Source: CAXMMR01 sp965198995
GTDB lineage: Bacteria; Pseudomonadota; Alphaproteobacteria; Acetobacterales; Acetobacteraceae
Assembly (NCBI GenBank): GCA_965198995.1
Contig: CBDAQG010000001.1
Location: forward strand, 124,001 to 188,000
DNA length: 64,000 bases
Direction: 5' to 3'
Positions 27,263-35,942 of this stretch are shown piece after piece. How positions within the stretch are numbered: the first letter of the stretch is position 1; every line of letters starts with the position of its first letter. The notes under the pieces are model-generated. The model was given only the letters and a program-made list of their open reading frames with translations, was not told the DNA's origin and did not search any database. Made by a program: the position numbers and the translations under genes.

Positions 27263-27529
27263 CTAGCCGGTGATGGATTTAATCCGGGCCGCCAGGCGCG
27301 AGATCTTGCGCGAGACCGTGTTGGCGTGGATCACGCCCTTACCGGCCGCACGCTGCATCTCCGGCTGCGCCGCCTGCAGGGCCACCGCCGCCGCATCCTT
27401 GTTGCCGCTGGCGATCGCCAGTTCAACCTTCTTCACGAAGGTTCGCATCCGGCTCTTGCGGGCCTGATTGCGCTCGGTCCTGCGAGCTGTCTGGCGGATG
27501 CGCTTGCGCGCGGATGCGGTATTCGCCAT
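27263..27529 (-). CDS. rpsT: 30S ribosomal protein S20
   Basis: An 88-residue, Lys/Arg/Ala-rich protein starting MANTASARKRIRQTARRTER and NQARKSRMRTFVKKVE, with AAGKGVIHANTVSRKISRLA near the end. Length and sequence are those of S20, which binds the 5' domain of 16S rRNA. It is transcribed towards dnaA, the usual arrangement in many alphaproteobacteria. Confidence 0.97.
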   Translation of the reverse strand: MANTASARKRIRQTARRTERNQARKSRMRTFVKKVELAIASGNKDAAAVALQAAQPEMQRAAGKGVIHANTVSRKISRLAARIKSITG

Positions 27530-27750
27530 GGGGTTTGTATCGACGCTCTCTACTCAAGGAATTTGGCCGGGTTTACGCAGCCGACAGGGCAGTTGGCCCC
27601 CGCGGAGGTCGGGAAACTATGCACCACCCCTCGCCAAGTCAAGCGCGAATGACTGCCTCGCAGCCACACCCGGCAACCCCTCGCACCCGCCATCAACGCT
27701 GGAACAAGCCGTGCTGCCGGTGTTTCAGGGGCGTTTGGGGGAAACCCCAA

Positions 27751-27805
27751 GAAAGGCGAGGGCTCTGCCCTCGACCCGCTGGGGCCTAAGGCCCCAGACC
27801 CCCAT
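27751..27805. repeat. Family A repeat, single reversed M2 module
   Basis: GCGAGGGCTCTGCCCTCGAC followed by CGCTGGGGCCTAAGGCCCCA and GACCCCCATCC is M2 in reverse orientation. No M1 partner is obvious in the 474-base gap between rpsT and mutM. Confidence 0.75.
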
Positions 27806-27958
27806 CCATCAGGTGCTGGTGTATCAGCGGGCTCTTTCTTGGCGTGTGCAGCATGTCAAATGGCTGCGCCGCTGGCTTCCCGGCAGCCTGGGTCATAATC
27901 CTTCAGTCGATGCTTCCAGGGCCTAGGCTTTGGTCGGGGCAGGGAGGTAAGCCAAAGC

Positions 27959-27985
27959 TTCCGACTGCGCGAAGCGCAGTTGGAA
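27959..27985 (-). terminator. Hairpin just downstream of mutM
   Basis: On the minus strand TTCC-A-ACTGCGC-TTC-GCGCAGT-C-GGAA forms a strong stem with a 7-base perfect core and a triloop, about 20 bases after the mutM stop. It lacks a long U-run, so it may be a weak or factor-assisted terminator. Confidence 0.5.
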
Positions 27986-28003
27986 AGGCCTGGGAAGCGA
28001 CAC

Positions 28004-28843
28004 TCAGCGCTGCGTCAGCCGGCAGAAGAACGTGCTCCGACCGGACTGGGTAATCCGCGCGATCCCGGGGCAGCCTGGCGCGCCCGGGCAGCGCTCGCAG
28101 CGTTCCGCCTCGCGGCCATACACCTTCCAGGCATGCTGGAAGTAGCCCAGCTCGCCATTCGCCTGACGGTAGTCGCGCAGGCTCGATCCACCTGCCGCGA
28201 TGGCCGCCGTCAGCGTCTCGCGAATCGCCGGCACCAGCCGCATCGCCCGCGCCCCGGGCACCGTCGCCGCCAGCCGGCGCGGCGACAGCCGGGCACGAAA
28301 CAGCGCCTCGCACACGTAGATGTTGCCCAAGCCCGCGACCACGCCCTGGTCGAGCAGCGCCGCCTTGATCGGGCTGCGGCGCCCCGCCAGCGCCGCCGAC
28401 AGCGACGCGACGCTGAAGCCGTCGCCAAGCGGCTCCGGCCCAAGCCCCGCCAGGCGCACATGCCGGTCCTCGTCCGCCGTGCGCAGCAGGTCCAGCGAGC
28501 CGAACCGTCGCGGGTCGACAAAACCGACGCGCGCGCCATCGTCCAGCCGCAGCACCAAGTGCTCGTGCAGCCCCGGCGCGTCGTCGGCCGCCTCGCTGAT
28601 CACCATCCGCCCCGACATGCCAAGGTGCAGCATCACGCTGTCGCCGCCCTCCAGCCGCATCAGGATGTATTTGGCACGCCGCCGGAACGACACCACGCGC
28701 GCCCCCTGCAGCCGGCGGGCAAACCCGGCCGGCACCGCCCAGCGCAGCGTCTCGCGGTGCAGCGCCGCGTGGGTGATCACCCGACCCTGCAGGCGCGCCT
28801 GCAGGCCGCGCATCACGGTCTCGACTTCGGGGAGTTCCGGCAT
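28004..28843 (-). CDS. mutM: Formamidopyrimidine-DNA glycosylase
   Basis: A 279-residue Fpg/MutM. The catalytic N-terminus MPELPEVETVMRGLQARLQG (Pro1/Glu2 after Met removal) is intact. MLHLGMSGRM, FVDPRRFGSLDLL, AALLDQGVVAGLGNIYVCEA and the C-terminal zinc finger (CERCPGAPGCPG, then GRSTFFCRLTQR) follow. It excises 8-oxoguanine and has AP-lyase activity. ATG 28843 is fixed by the catalytic N-terminus; the frame is open further upstream but meaningless there. It is divergent from ubiE, with starts 30 bases apart. Confidence 0.95.
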   Translation of the reverse strand: MPELPEVETVMRGLQARLQGRVITHAALHRETLRWAVPAGFARRLQGARVVSFRRRAKYILMRLEGGDSVMLHLGMSGRMVISEAADDAPGLHEHLVLRLDDGARVGFVDPRRFGSLDLLRTADEDRHVRLAGLGPEPLGDGFSVASLSAALAGRRSPIKAALLDQGVVAGLGNIYVCEALFRARLSPRRLAATVPGARAMRLVPAIRETLTAAIAAGGSSLRDYRQANGELGYFQHAWKVYGREAERCERCPGAPGCPGIARITQSGRSTFFCRLTQR

Positions 28844-28872
28844 TGCCGTCTGAAAGGGTATACAGCCGACCC

Positions 28873-30030
28873 ATGAGCGACAACGCCTCAAGCAACAACG
28901 CCCCACCGCCGCGCTCGCCCGTGCCGTCACCCACGCCGGCGCCCGCGCCCTCATCCTGCGCGACCCCGGCTCCCGCAGCCCCAACCGCCTCGCCCCCCAC
29001 CTCCGCTACCCCAACCTCCGTCACCCCAGCCTCCGTCACCCCAGCCTCCGTCACCCCAGCCCCCGCGACCCCAGCCAGCACGACCCCAGCTACCACGACC
29101 CCAGCCAGCACGAGCCCAGCCAGCACGAGCCCGGCCGCCATGACCCCAACCACCGCGAGCCCGGCCGCCGCGACCCAAGGATCCCCGACCCTGGCCGTCC
29201 CAACCCCACCGTCCGCAAACCCAGCCGCCGTCACCCCGGCTCCGGACACCGATTTCGGCTACCGCCGCGTCCCCCAAGGCGCAAAGAAGCCGCTGGTCCG
29301 CGCCGTGTTCGACAGCGTCGCCCCGCGCTATGACCTGATGAACGACGTGATGTCGCTCGGCATCCATCGCGCCTGGAAGCGCATCCTGCTGACCGACCTC
29401 GCCCCCCGGCCGCACCAGACGCTGCTCGACCTCGCCGCCGGCACCGGCGACGTCAGCTTCGCCTGGCGCCGCGCCGGCGGCGGCCCGGCCATCCTCTCCG
29501 ACATCAACGCCGCCATGCTCGGCGTCGCTCGCGCCCGTGCCCGTGCCCGCGCCCGTGCCCGCGCGCGTGCCCCGGGGCACCCAGGCCCGGGCAGCCAACC
29601 GCCGCACGCCGCCTCGTCCGGCCTCACCTTCCTCGTCGCCGACGCCGAGCGCCTGCCCCTGCGCAACGCCAGCGTCGACACCGTCTCCATGGCCTTCGGC
29701 CTGCGCAACTGCACCGACAAGATGGCGGTGCTGCGCGAAGCGGTCCGCGTGCTCCGCCCCGGCGGCCGCTTCCTCTGCCTCGAGTTCTCCCGCGTCCAGG
29801 TCGCCGCGCTGCGGCCGATCTACGACGCCTGGTCCTTCCAGGTCCTCCCCCGCCTCGGCCGGCTCATCGCAAACGATGCCGCCAGCTACCAGTATCTCGC
29901 CGAAAGCATCCGCACCTTCCCAGACCGCGACGCCCTCGCCGCCATGATGCGCGAGGCAGGTTTCCGAAGGGTTAACATCCGCACCCTGTCCGCCGGCATC
30001 GCCTGCATCCACGCCGGCTGGCGCCTGTGA
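28873..30030 (+). CDS. ubiE: Ubiquinone/menaquinone C-methyltransferase UbiE with repetitive N-terminal extension
   Basis: A 385-residue protein. The methyltransferase core begins at about residue 127 (DFGYRRVPQGAKKPLVRAVF, DSVAPRYDLMNDVMSLGIHR) and has the SAM motif LLDLAAGTGDVSF and SMAFGLRNCTDKMAVLREAV, closing with GGIACIHAGWRL-type residues. UbiE is normally about 250 residues. Residues 1-125 are an extra Pro/Thr/Ser/Ala tail built of short repeats (TPASVTPASVTPA, TSPASTSPA). A second insertion, an Arg-Ala dipeptide run at about 218-232, lies in the SAM domain. ATG 28873 precedes the tail; a later start near residue 120 cannot be excluded. coaBC follows 7 bases on. Confidence 0.92.
   Translation: MSDNASSNNAPPPRSPVPSPTPAPAPSSCATPAPAAPTASPPTSATPTSVTPASVTPASVTPAPATPASTTPATTTPASTSPASTSPAAMTPTTASPAAATQGSPTLAVPTPPSANPAAVTPAPDTDFGYRRVPQGAKKPLVRAVFDSVAPRYDLMNDVMSLGIHRAWKRILLTDLAPRPHQTLLDLAAGTGDVSFAWRRAGGGPAILSDINAAMLGVARARARARARARARAPGHPGPGSQPPHAASSGLTFLVADAERLPLRNASVDTVSMAFGLRNCTDKMAVLREAVRVLRPGGRFLCLEFSRVQVAALRPIYDAWSFQVLPRLGRLIANDAASYQYLAESIRTFPDRDALAAMMREAGFRRVNIRTLSAGIACIHAGWRL
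29015..29165 (+). repeat. Short tandem repeats coding the Pro/Thr-rich UbiE extension
   Basis: Imperfect 15-base units such as TCCGTCACCCCAGCC, then AGCACGAGCCC-type units, run in frame. They code TPASVTPASVTPAPATPAST-like sequence. Confidence 0.8.
29525..29568 (+). repeat. 6-base GCCCGT/GCCCGC repeat inside ubiE
   Basis: About seven GCCCG(T/C) hexamers in a row code alternating Arg-Ala in the methyltransferase domain, followed by a Gly/Pro/His-rich loop before GLTFLVADAERLPL. Confidence 0.85.
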
Positions 30031-30037
30031 GCCACCC

Positions 30038-31249
30038 GTGAGCCAGCCGGGCCGCCACCGCATCCTGCTGATCGTCAGCGGCGGCATCGCCGCCTACAAG
30101 TCGCTCGAGCTCGTGCGCCTGCTCGTCCGCGCCGGCCACACCGTCACCGCCGTGCTCACCAGCGGCGGCGCCCGCTTCGTCACCGAGCTCAGCCTGCAGG
30201 CGCTCACCGGCGCCCGCGTCCACACCGACCTCTGGTCGCTCACCGAGGCGAGCGAGATGGGCCACATCGAGCTCTCCCGCAGCGCCGACCTGATCGTCGT
30301 CGCCCCCGCCTCGGCCGACCTGCTCGCCCGCATGGCCGCCGGCCGCGCCGACGACCTCGCCGCCACCCTGCTGCTCGCCACCGACACGCCCGTCCTCGTC
30401 GCCCCGGCGATGAACGTGCGCATGTGGACCCACGCCGCCACCGCCGCCAACGTCGCCACGCTGCGCGCCCGCGGCGTCGCCTTCGTCGGCCCGGACGAGG
30501 GCGAGATGGCCTGCCACGAATACGGCCCCGGCCGCCTCGCCGAGCCCCCCGCCATCCTCGCCGCCATCGAGGCCCAGCTCGCCCCGCGCGCGACCCCGCT
30601 CGCCAACCGCCACATCCTGGTCACCGCCGGCCCCACCCACGAGCCGATCGACCCGGTGCGCTACATCGCCAACCGCAGCAGCGGCCGCCAGGGCTATGCC
30701 ATCGCCGCCGCCTGCGCCGCCGCCGGCGCCCGCGTCACCCTGGTCAGCGGCCCCACCGCCCTGCCCGCCCCCGCCAACATCATCACCCACCAGGTCGAAA
30801 CCGCCGCCGACATGCTCGCCGCCTGCGAGCACGCTTTGCCCGCCGACGCCGCCATCCTCGCCGCCGCCGTCGCCGACTGGCACGTCGTCGGCCACTCCGA
30901 CCGCAAGCTCAAGAAAACGCCCGACGGCGCCCCGCCCAACCTCACCTTGGCGCAAAACCCCGACATCCTGGCCACCCTCGCCGCCCCCGGCCCACGGCGC
31001 CCGCGCCTGGTCATCGGCTTCGCCGCCGAAACCCACGACGTCGACGACAACGCCAGCGCCAAGCGTCTACGCAAGGGCTGCGACTGGATCCTCGCCAACG
31101 ACGTGCGCCCGCAAACCGGCATCATGGGCGGCGACGCCAACAGCATCCACCTGCACACCGCCCACGGCATCGAGCTCTGGCCCTCCCTGCCAAAAACCGA
31201 AGTCGCCGCCAGACTCGTGGCCCGTATCAGCCAAGCCTTACAGACGTGA
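30038..31249 (+). CDS. coaBC: Bifunctional phosphopantothenoylcysteine decarboxylase / phosphopantothenate-cysteine ligase
   Basis: A 403-residue CoA-biosynthesis enzyme. The N-terminal flavoprotein domain CoaC shows ILLIVSGGIAAYKSLELVRL, ADLIVVAPASADLLARMA, APAMNVRMW and DEGEMACHEYGPGRLAEP, with the catalytic Cys. The C-terminal ligase CoaB begins near residue 190 (HILVTAGPTHEPIDPVRYIA, NRSSGRQGYAIA) and has VIGFAAETHD and LANDV. The start is GTG 30038, 7 bases after the ubiE stop, indicating co-transcription. Its 3' end runs straight into a family A repeat. Confidence 0.95.
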   Translation: MSQPGRHRILLIVSGGIAAYKSLELVRLLVRAGHTVTAVLTSGGARFVTELSLQALTGARVHTDLWSLTEASEMGHIELSRSADLIVVAPASADLLARMAAGRADDLAATLLLATDTPVLVAPAMNVRMWTHAATAANVATLRARGVAFVGPDEGEMACHEYGPGRLAEPPAILAAIEAQLAPRATPLANRHILVTAGPTHEPIDPVRYIANRSSGRQGYAIAAACAAAGARVTLVSGPTALPAPANIITHQVETAADMLAACEHALPADAAILAAAVADWHVVGHSDRKLKKTPDGAPPNLTLAQNPDILATLAAPGPRRPRLVIGFAAETHDVDDNASAKRLRKGCDWILANDVRPQTGIMGGDANSIHLHTAHGIELWPSLPKTEVAARLVARISQALQT

Positions 31250-31412
31250 AGAAAGGCCAGGGGCGTCGCCCCTGGACCCGATTAAAGGCGAAGCCTTTAA
31301 AATCCCTTTAATAGCTCAGGCCAAACCCTAGGACGGTGCCCGCACTCTCAACGAAAAGGGGTCTGGGGCCTCGGGCCCCAGCGGGTCCAGGGCAGAGCCC
31401 TGGCCTTCCTCC
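31250..31412. repeat. Family A bipartite repeat, complete copy between coaBC and tyrS
   Basis: M1 (31250-31305) with CCAGGGGCGTCGCCCCTGG and TTAAAGGCGAAGCCTTTAA is followed after about 50 bases by M2 (31358-31412) with TGGGGCCTCGGGCCCCA and CCAGGGCAGAGCCCTGG. The copy starts immediately after the coaBC stop, in a convergent gap. Confidence 0.9.
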
Positions 31413-31421
31413 CTGCTTCGG

Positions 31422-32669
31422 CTAGCTCGGCATCACCCTCACCAGCCGATGCTGCTTGCGCCCCGCCGACAGCTTCACCGCCCCGTCCCGCAACGCCGCC
31501 GGCGTCACCACGTGCCCCTCGTCCATCACCGCGACGTCGTTCACCCGCGCCCCGCCGCCGCGCACCAGCCGCCGCGCCTCGCCGTTGCTCGCCGCCAGCC
31601 CCGCCTCCACCAGCAGCCGGATCAGCGGCACCCCCGCCTCCAGCACCGCCGCCTCGACGCTGATCGAGGGCAGGTCGGCCCCGGCATCACCGGCAAACGC
31701 CCGCCGCGCCGTCTCCGCCGCCGCCTCCGCCGCCGCCCGCCCATGCGCCAGCGCCGTCGCCTCGGTGGCCAAAATCGCCTTCGCCGCGTTCAGCGCCGCC
31801 CCGTCACCCCCCGCCAGCCGCTCCGCCTCCGTCAGCGGCAGCTCGGTGAACAACTTCAGGAACCGGCCGACATCGGCATCCTCGCAGTTGCGCCAGAACT
31901 GCCAGTAATCATACGGCGACAGCCGCTCCGCCGTCAGCCACACCGCCCCCTTGGCGGTCTTGCCCATCTTCGCCCCCGAGGCCGTCGCCAGCAGCGGCGT
32001 CGTCAGCCCGAACACCGTCGCCCCGTCGGTCCGCCGCACCAGGTCGGCCCCCGAAACGATGTTGCCCCACTGGTCCGACCCGCCAAGCTGCAGCCTCACC
32101 CCCAGCCGCCGATGCAGCTCGCGAAAATCATACGACTGCAGAATCATGTAGTTGAACTCAAGAAACGACAGCGGCTGCTCGCGCTCCAGCCGCAGTCGCA
32201 CGCTGTCAAACGTCAGCATCCGGTTGACCGAGACATGCGGCCCCACCTCACGCAGCAGCTCGATGTAGCCAAGCCGGTCCAGCCACTCCGCATTGTCGAC
32301 CACCACCGCGCCGGTCACGTCCTCGCCAAACCGCAGGAAAACGTCGAACGACCGCCGGATCCCCGCCATGTTGGCCGCAATCCGCGCATCGTCGAGCATC
32401 ACCCGCGCCTCGTCCTTGCCCGACGGGTCGCCGATCCGGCTCGTCCCACCGCCCAACACCACCACCGGCCGATGCCCATGCCGCTGCAGCAGCCGCAGCA
32501 GCATGATCGGCACGAGATGGCCAACATGCAGGCTGTCCCCGGTGGGATCGAACCCGGCATAGGCCGAGACGACGCCACCGCTCAGCGCCGCGTCCAACGC
32601 GCCCTCATCCGTCACCTGATGGACAAACCCACGCGCCATCGCCTCGCGCAGAAACGCACTCTCGGGCAT
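31422..32669 (-). CDS. tyrS: Tyrosine-tRNA ligase
   Basis: A 415-residue class I synthetase. The HIGH signature is LHVGHL (48-51), preceded by AYAGFDPTGDS. Other marks are LGGGTSRIGDPSGKD, FLEFNYMILQSYDF, LGGSDQWGNIVSG and the KMSKS-type loop KMGKT (234-238). The C-terminal S4-like RNA-binding segment (GEARRLVRGGGARVNDVAVM) is present. It charges tRNA-Tyr. The gene is divergent from anmK across an AT-rich region flanked by family B repeats. Confidence 0.96.
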   Translation of the reverse strand: MPESAFLREAMARGFVHQVTDEGALDAALSGGVVSAYAGFDPTGDSLHVGHLVPIMLLRLLQRHGHRPVVVLGGGTSRIGDPSGKDEARVMLDDARIAANMAGIRRSFDVFLRFGEDVTGAVVVDNAEWLDRLGYIELLREVGPHVSVNRMLTFDSVRLRLEREQPLSFLEFNYMILQSYDFRELHRRLGVRLQLGGSDQWGNIVSGADLVRRTDGATVFGLTTPLLATASGAKMGKTAKGAVWLTAERLSPYDYWQFWRNCEDADVGRFLKLFTELPLTEAERLAGGDGAALNAAKAILATEATALAHGRAAAEAAAETARRAFAGDAGADLPSISVEAAVLEAGVPLIRLLVEAGLAASNGEARRLVRGGGARVNDVAVMDEGHVVTPAALRDGAVKLSAGRKQHRLVRVMPS

Positions 32670-32690
32670 TGTTCAGAAATCCTTGGGAGG

Positions 32691-32995
32691 AAAGGCAAGC
32701 GGTCCTTTTTTGAAAAAAAGGACCAAAAAACTTTTATCCGTGAGGAATGGGATGATGGGCCGGCTGTGCTAGCACAGTTCCAGGCAGTGCGACCCAGCAG
32801 GGGGTCTAGAAATCTTGCCTATTGGCAAGACTTCAATAAGTTATTGATTCATATAACATTCAATCATAACCATCGCCCCATCCTAGCCGCCACCGGCAAC
32901 ATCGATGCTCTTGGCGCCAACCTCCGATCTTGCTGTACTTCATCAACGAGCAAAAGTTTTTTGCTTCTTTTTTTCAAAAAAGAAGCCTTTCCTTC
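32691..32995. repeat. Inverted pair of family B A/T hairpins bracketing the tyrS-anmK promoter region
   Basis: Copy one (32691-32739) is GGTCCTTTTTTG and AAAAAAAGGACC, a hairpin, followed by AAAAAACTTTT. Copy two (32952-32995) is its inverse: AAAAGTTTTTTG, then CTTCTTTTTTTC and AAAAAAGAAG. The roughly 210 bases between them are AT-rich, with a perfect palindrome CTGTGCTAGCACAG (32764-32777) and an inverted repeat TCTTGCC-TATT-GGCAAGA (32813-32830). Each copy lies in the 5' leader of one of the divergent genes. Confidence 0.85.
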
Positions 32996-33014
32996 CTGCT
33001 TTCGGAACCCCACC

Positions 33015-34118
33015 ATGCCCTGCGTGATCGGCCTCATGAGCGGCACCTCGCTCGATGGCGTGGACGCCGCCTGCCTGCACACGGACGGCCACCGCATCCA
33101 GGCCTTCGGCCGCGCCCTCACCCTGCCCTACGACCCCGCGCTGCGCACCGCGCTCCGCCGCCTGATCGACCGCGCGCCGACCCTGCCCGCCGACGACCCG
33201 GCTTTGCTCGACGCCACTGACCGCCTGACCCGCCACCACGCCGCCGCCGTCGCCGCGCTGGGCGAGCCGGCGGCCGGGCTCATCGGCTTCCACGGCCAGA
33301 CCATCCTGCACGCCCCGGCCGCCCGCCGCACCTGGCAGGTCGGCGACGCATCGCTGCTCGCCCGCCTCACCGGCCTGCCCGTCGCCTACGATTTCCGCAG
33401 CGCCGACGTCGCCGCCGGCGGCCAGGGCGCCCCGCTCGCCCCGCTCTACCACGCCGCGCTGGCCGCCGACCTGCCGCGTCCGCTCTGCATCCTCAACATC
33501 GGCGGCGTCGCCAACCTCACCTGGCTCGGCGACGGCCTCGATGCCGGAGCGGTGCTGGCCTGCGACACTGGCCCCGGCAACGCCTTGCTCGACGACTGGG
33601 CCGAGCGCCACACCGGCCGCCCCTGCGACGTCGACGGCCGCCTGGCTCTGTCCGGCCGCGCCGACCAGGCCGTGCTCGCCCGCCTGCTCGCCCATCCGTT
33701 CTTCGCCGCCCCGGCGCCGAAATCGCTTGATCGCCAGTCCTTCGCCGCTGCCCTGCCCGCTATGGCCCACCTGTCGCCGGCGGACGGCGCCGCCACCCTG
33801 GTCGCGTTCACCGCCGCCGCCGTCGCCGCAATCGCCCTGCCGCGCCCGCCGCTGCGCTGGCTCGTCTGCGGCGGCGGCCGCCACAACCCGGCGTTGATGG
33901 CCGCCCTGGGCCACGCCCTCGACGCGCCCGTCGACCCCGTGGAGCACCTCGGCTGGGACGGCGACGCGCTGGAGGCGCAATGCTTCGCCCACCTCGCCGA
34001 GCGCGCCCGTCTCGGCCTGCCGATCAGCTACCCCGGCACCACAGGGATTACCCATCCGTTAACCGGCGGCCGGCTGGTAACGCCAACCAACGAACTACAC
34101 CCCAATTCCAACCGCTGA
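33015..34118 (+). CDS. anmK: Anhydro-N-acetylmuramic acid kinase
   Basis: A 367-residue sugar kinase of peptidoglycan recycling. It opens MPCVIGLMSGTSLDGVDAAC, the family signature. GLIGFHGQTILHAP, VAYDFRSADVAAGGQGAPL, LNIGGVANLTWLG and ACDTGPGNALLDDWA follow, with LVCGGGRHNPALMAAL near the end. It converts anhMurNAc to MurNAc-6-phosphate with ATP. ATG 33015 matches the family N-terminus exactly; the frame is open upstream over tyrS antisense but this is not coding. Confidence 0.95.
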   Translation: MPCVIGLMSGTSLDGVDAACLHTDGHRIQAFGRALTLPYDPALRTALRRLIDRAPTLPADDPALLDATDRLTRHHAAAVAALGEPAAGLIGFHGQTILHAPAARRTWQVGDASLLARLTGLPVAYDFRSADVAAGGQGAPLAPLYHAALAADLPRPLCILNIGGVANLTWLGDGLDAGAVLACDTGPGNALLDDWAERHTGRPCDVDGRLALSGRADQAVLARLLAHPFFAAPAPKSLDRQSFAAALPAMAHLSPADGAATLVAFTAAAVAAIALPRPPLRWLVCGGGRHNPALMAALGHALDAPVDPVEHLGWDGDALEAQCFAHLAERARLGLPISYPGTTGITHPLTGGRLVTPTNELHPNSNR

Positions 34119-34229
34119 CCGGCATCACGGAGGCGTGATCGTATAATCCCCCGGTTTGACCGCCCGCCATTAACTGGTCGGTAAGAGTTTGCTGCCAGAA
34201 CGTCCCTAAACCTGGGACGAGTCTGGAAA

Positions 34230-35927
34230 ATGATCAACAAATCTCATTTTGTATCCGCCCACTTGGGCTACCTGGCCCCGGTGGCCGCCCTGATGCTGGT
34301 GAGCACCGCCCTGCCCGCCTCCGCGAGCGACCTCGACCTCAGCATGGTCGACGTCCAGAACACCCAGTACGCCGCACCCGCGGTCTGGGCCCGCCACTTC
34401 AACGTCTACGCCAACGCCGGCGCCACCGCCGCGCGCGCCCAGACCGGCTGGTCCGACCAGCAATTCCCCGACGGCACCTGGCGCAACTCCACCTGGCTGC
34501 CCTACATGCAGTCCGCCGTCGCGCACGGCCTGCGGCTGTCGATCGACCTCGAGACGATCGCCGCCCCGCCCTCCTGGTTCATCGACGCCAACCCCGACGC
34601 CCGCCTGGTCGACCAGAACGGCCTCACGACCCAGTACCAGACCATCAGCTACTGGTGGCCCGGCCTGCGCGCGATGATCCACGCCAAGACCGACACCATG
34701 CTGTCCATGCTCGCCACCGCCGGCGTGCTGACCAGCGCCGACACGGTGATCGCCTCCCTCGGCCCGGCCGACGAGCCGCTCTACCCACCGCAATGGACGG
34801 TTGGCGATGGCTCGGTCGCCCCCGGCTTTTGGTGCTACGACGTCCACGCGCAAGCCGACTTCGTCGTCCAGATGACCGCCAAATACCACACCATCGCCGC
34901 CGCCAACGCCGCCTGGGGCACCAGCTACACGAGCCTCGCCGCGCTGAGCGTGCCCAAGCCCGCCACCGTGCCGGCCGCCGAGTGGGCCGACGTCATCGCC
35001 TGGTATCGCAACACCAAGCGCGCCTTCGTCGCCTGGCAGATCGCCGACACCACCGCCGAGCTCGCCAAATGGGCGCCCACCCACACGCCGGGCCTGGTGG
35101 TGCCGATCCCGGGCGACCACGTCCCCGGCGACGAGCTCACCGCGGCGCTGACCAGCCAAAGCAGCAGCGACCCGGCGATCGTGCAGATGAACGACACCGA
35201 GTTCATGCTCGACACCGCCGCCATCAACCACGCCTCGGCACACTTCACCGGCATGCCCGACATGCCCGAGCTCGAGTTCATCCGCGGCTACATCCACGGC
35301 CGCGGCTACGATACCGCCGGCATGCGCCTCACCGCCGAGACCGTGAACACGCCCAGCCTCGCATCCGACGTCGCCGAATACACCGCCGAGGCGCTGGCGG
35401 TCGACCTTGACGGCTTCGACTATCTCTACGGCAGCGCCCTGTTCGCCGCCGACGGGGTCACCGCGACCACCAGCCTCGCCCCCGTCACGGCGATGCAGGC
35501 CGCCATCGCCCAGGGCCGCGATGAGCCCCGCACCAGCCTCGCTCTGCCGCCCAACTTCATCCTGGTGCAGAACGGCTGCGTCGACATCACCCCGGCCAGC
35601 ACCGTCGGCGCCACCCACGTGCCGGCCACCCAGCTCTGCCTCTCCACCAGCGGCCAGCTCTTCGTCTGGAAGAACGCCGTGCTGTGGCGGGCCGCCAGCC
35701 CCGCCCAGAGCTGCCCGCCCTTCGCGGTGTGGAGCAAGGCCTGCTACGCCGCCTTCCAGGGCGACGGCAATTTGGTGCTCTATAACGGCAAGACGCCCTA
35801 CTGGGCCACCGGCACCGGCAGCGGGCATGCCGCCGGCCTCACCCTCTCAGCGAGCAAACCGTACCTCACCCTGACCAACGCCACCGGCACCGCGACCTGG
35901 GACAGCACGGCCGGCCTGCACCAATAA
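34230..35927 (+). CDS. Secreted GH42-like glycoside hydrolase fold with C-terminal bulb-lectin domain
   Basis: A 565-residue exported protein. Residues 1-32 form a signal peptide ending ALPASASD. The central part resembles GH42/beta-galactosidase-type TIM barrels: LRLSIDLETIAAPPSWFIDA, VIASLGPADEPLYPPQW (a candidate acid/base Glu), AQADFVVQMTAKYHTIAAAN then AAWGTSYTSL, and later PELEFIRGYIHGRGYDTAG. Residues about 445-565 look like a bulb-type (mannose-binding) lectin: STSGQLFVWKNAVLW and YAAFQGDGNLVLYNGKTPYW. The lectin would bind the glycan that the barrel attacks. Substrate unknown; catalytic competence unproven. Confidence 0.6.
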   Translation: MINKSHFVSAHLGYLAPVAALMLVSTALPASASDLDLSMVDVQNTQYAAPAVWARHFNVYANAGATAARAQTGWSDQQFPDGTWRNSTWLPYMQSAVAHGLRLSIDLETIAAPPSWFIDANPDARLVDQNGLTTQYQTISYWWPGLRAMIHAKTDTMLSMLATAGVLTSADTVIASLGPADEPLYPPQWTVGDGSVAPGFWCYDVHAQADFVVQMTAKYHTIAAANAAWGTSYTSLAALSVPKPATVPAAEWADVIAWYRNTKRAFVAWQIADTTAELAKWAPTHTPGLVVPIPGDHVPGDELTAALTSQSSSDPAIVQMNDTEFMLDTAAINHASAHFTGMPDMPELEFIRGYIHGRGYDTAGMRLTAETVNTPSLASDVAEYTAEALAVDLDGFDYLYGSALFAADGVTATTSLAPVTAMQAAIAQGRDEPRTSLALPPNFILVQNGCVDITPASTVGATHVPATQLCLSTSGQLFVWKNAVLWRAASPAQSCPPFAVWSKACYAAFQGDGNLVLYNGKTPYWATGTGSGHAAGLTLSASKPYLTLTNATGTATWDSTAGLHQ

Positions 35928-35942
35928 GGGCAGGCGTGAGCC

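Noticed and set aside
27903..29249. Long minus-strand frame of about 448 codons around mutM
   Set aside because: It overlaps mutM in another frame and consists of Gly/Ala/Val repeats mirroring the ubiE tail.
31449..33014. Long plus-strand frame over tyrS leading into anmK
   Set aside because: It is the antisense shadow of tyrS in high-GC DNA. AnmK homology starts exactly at ATG 33015.
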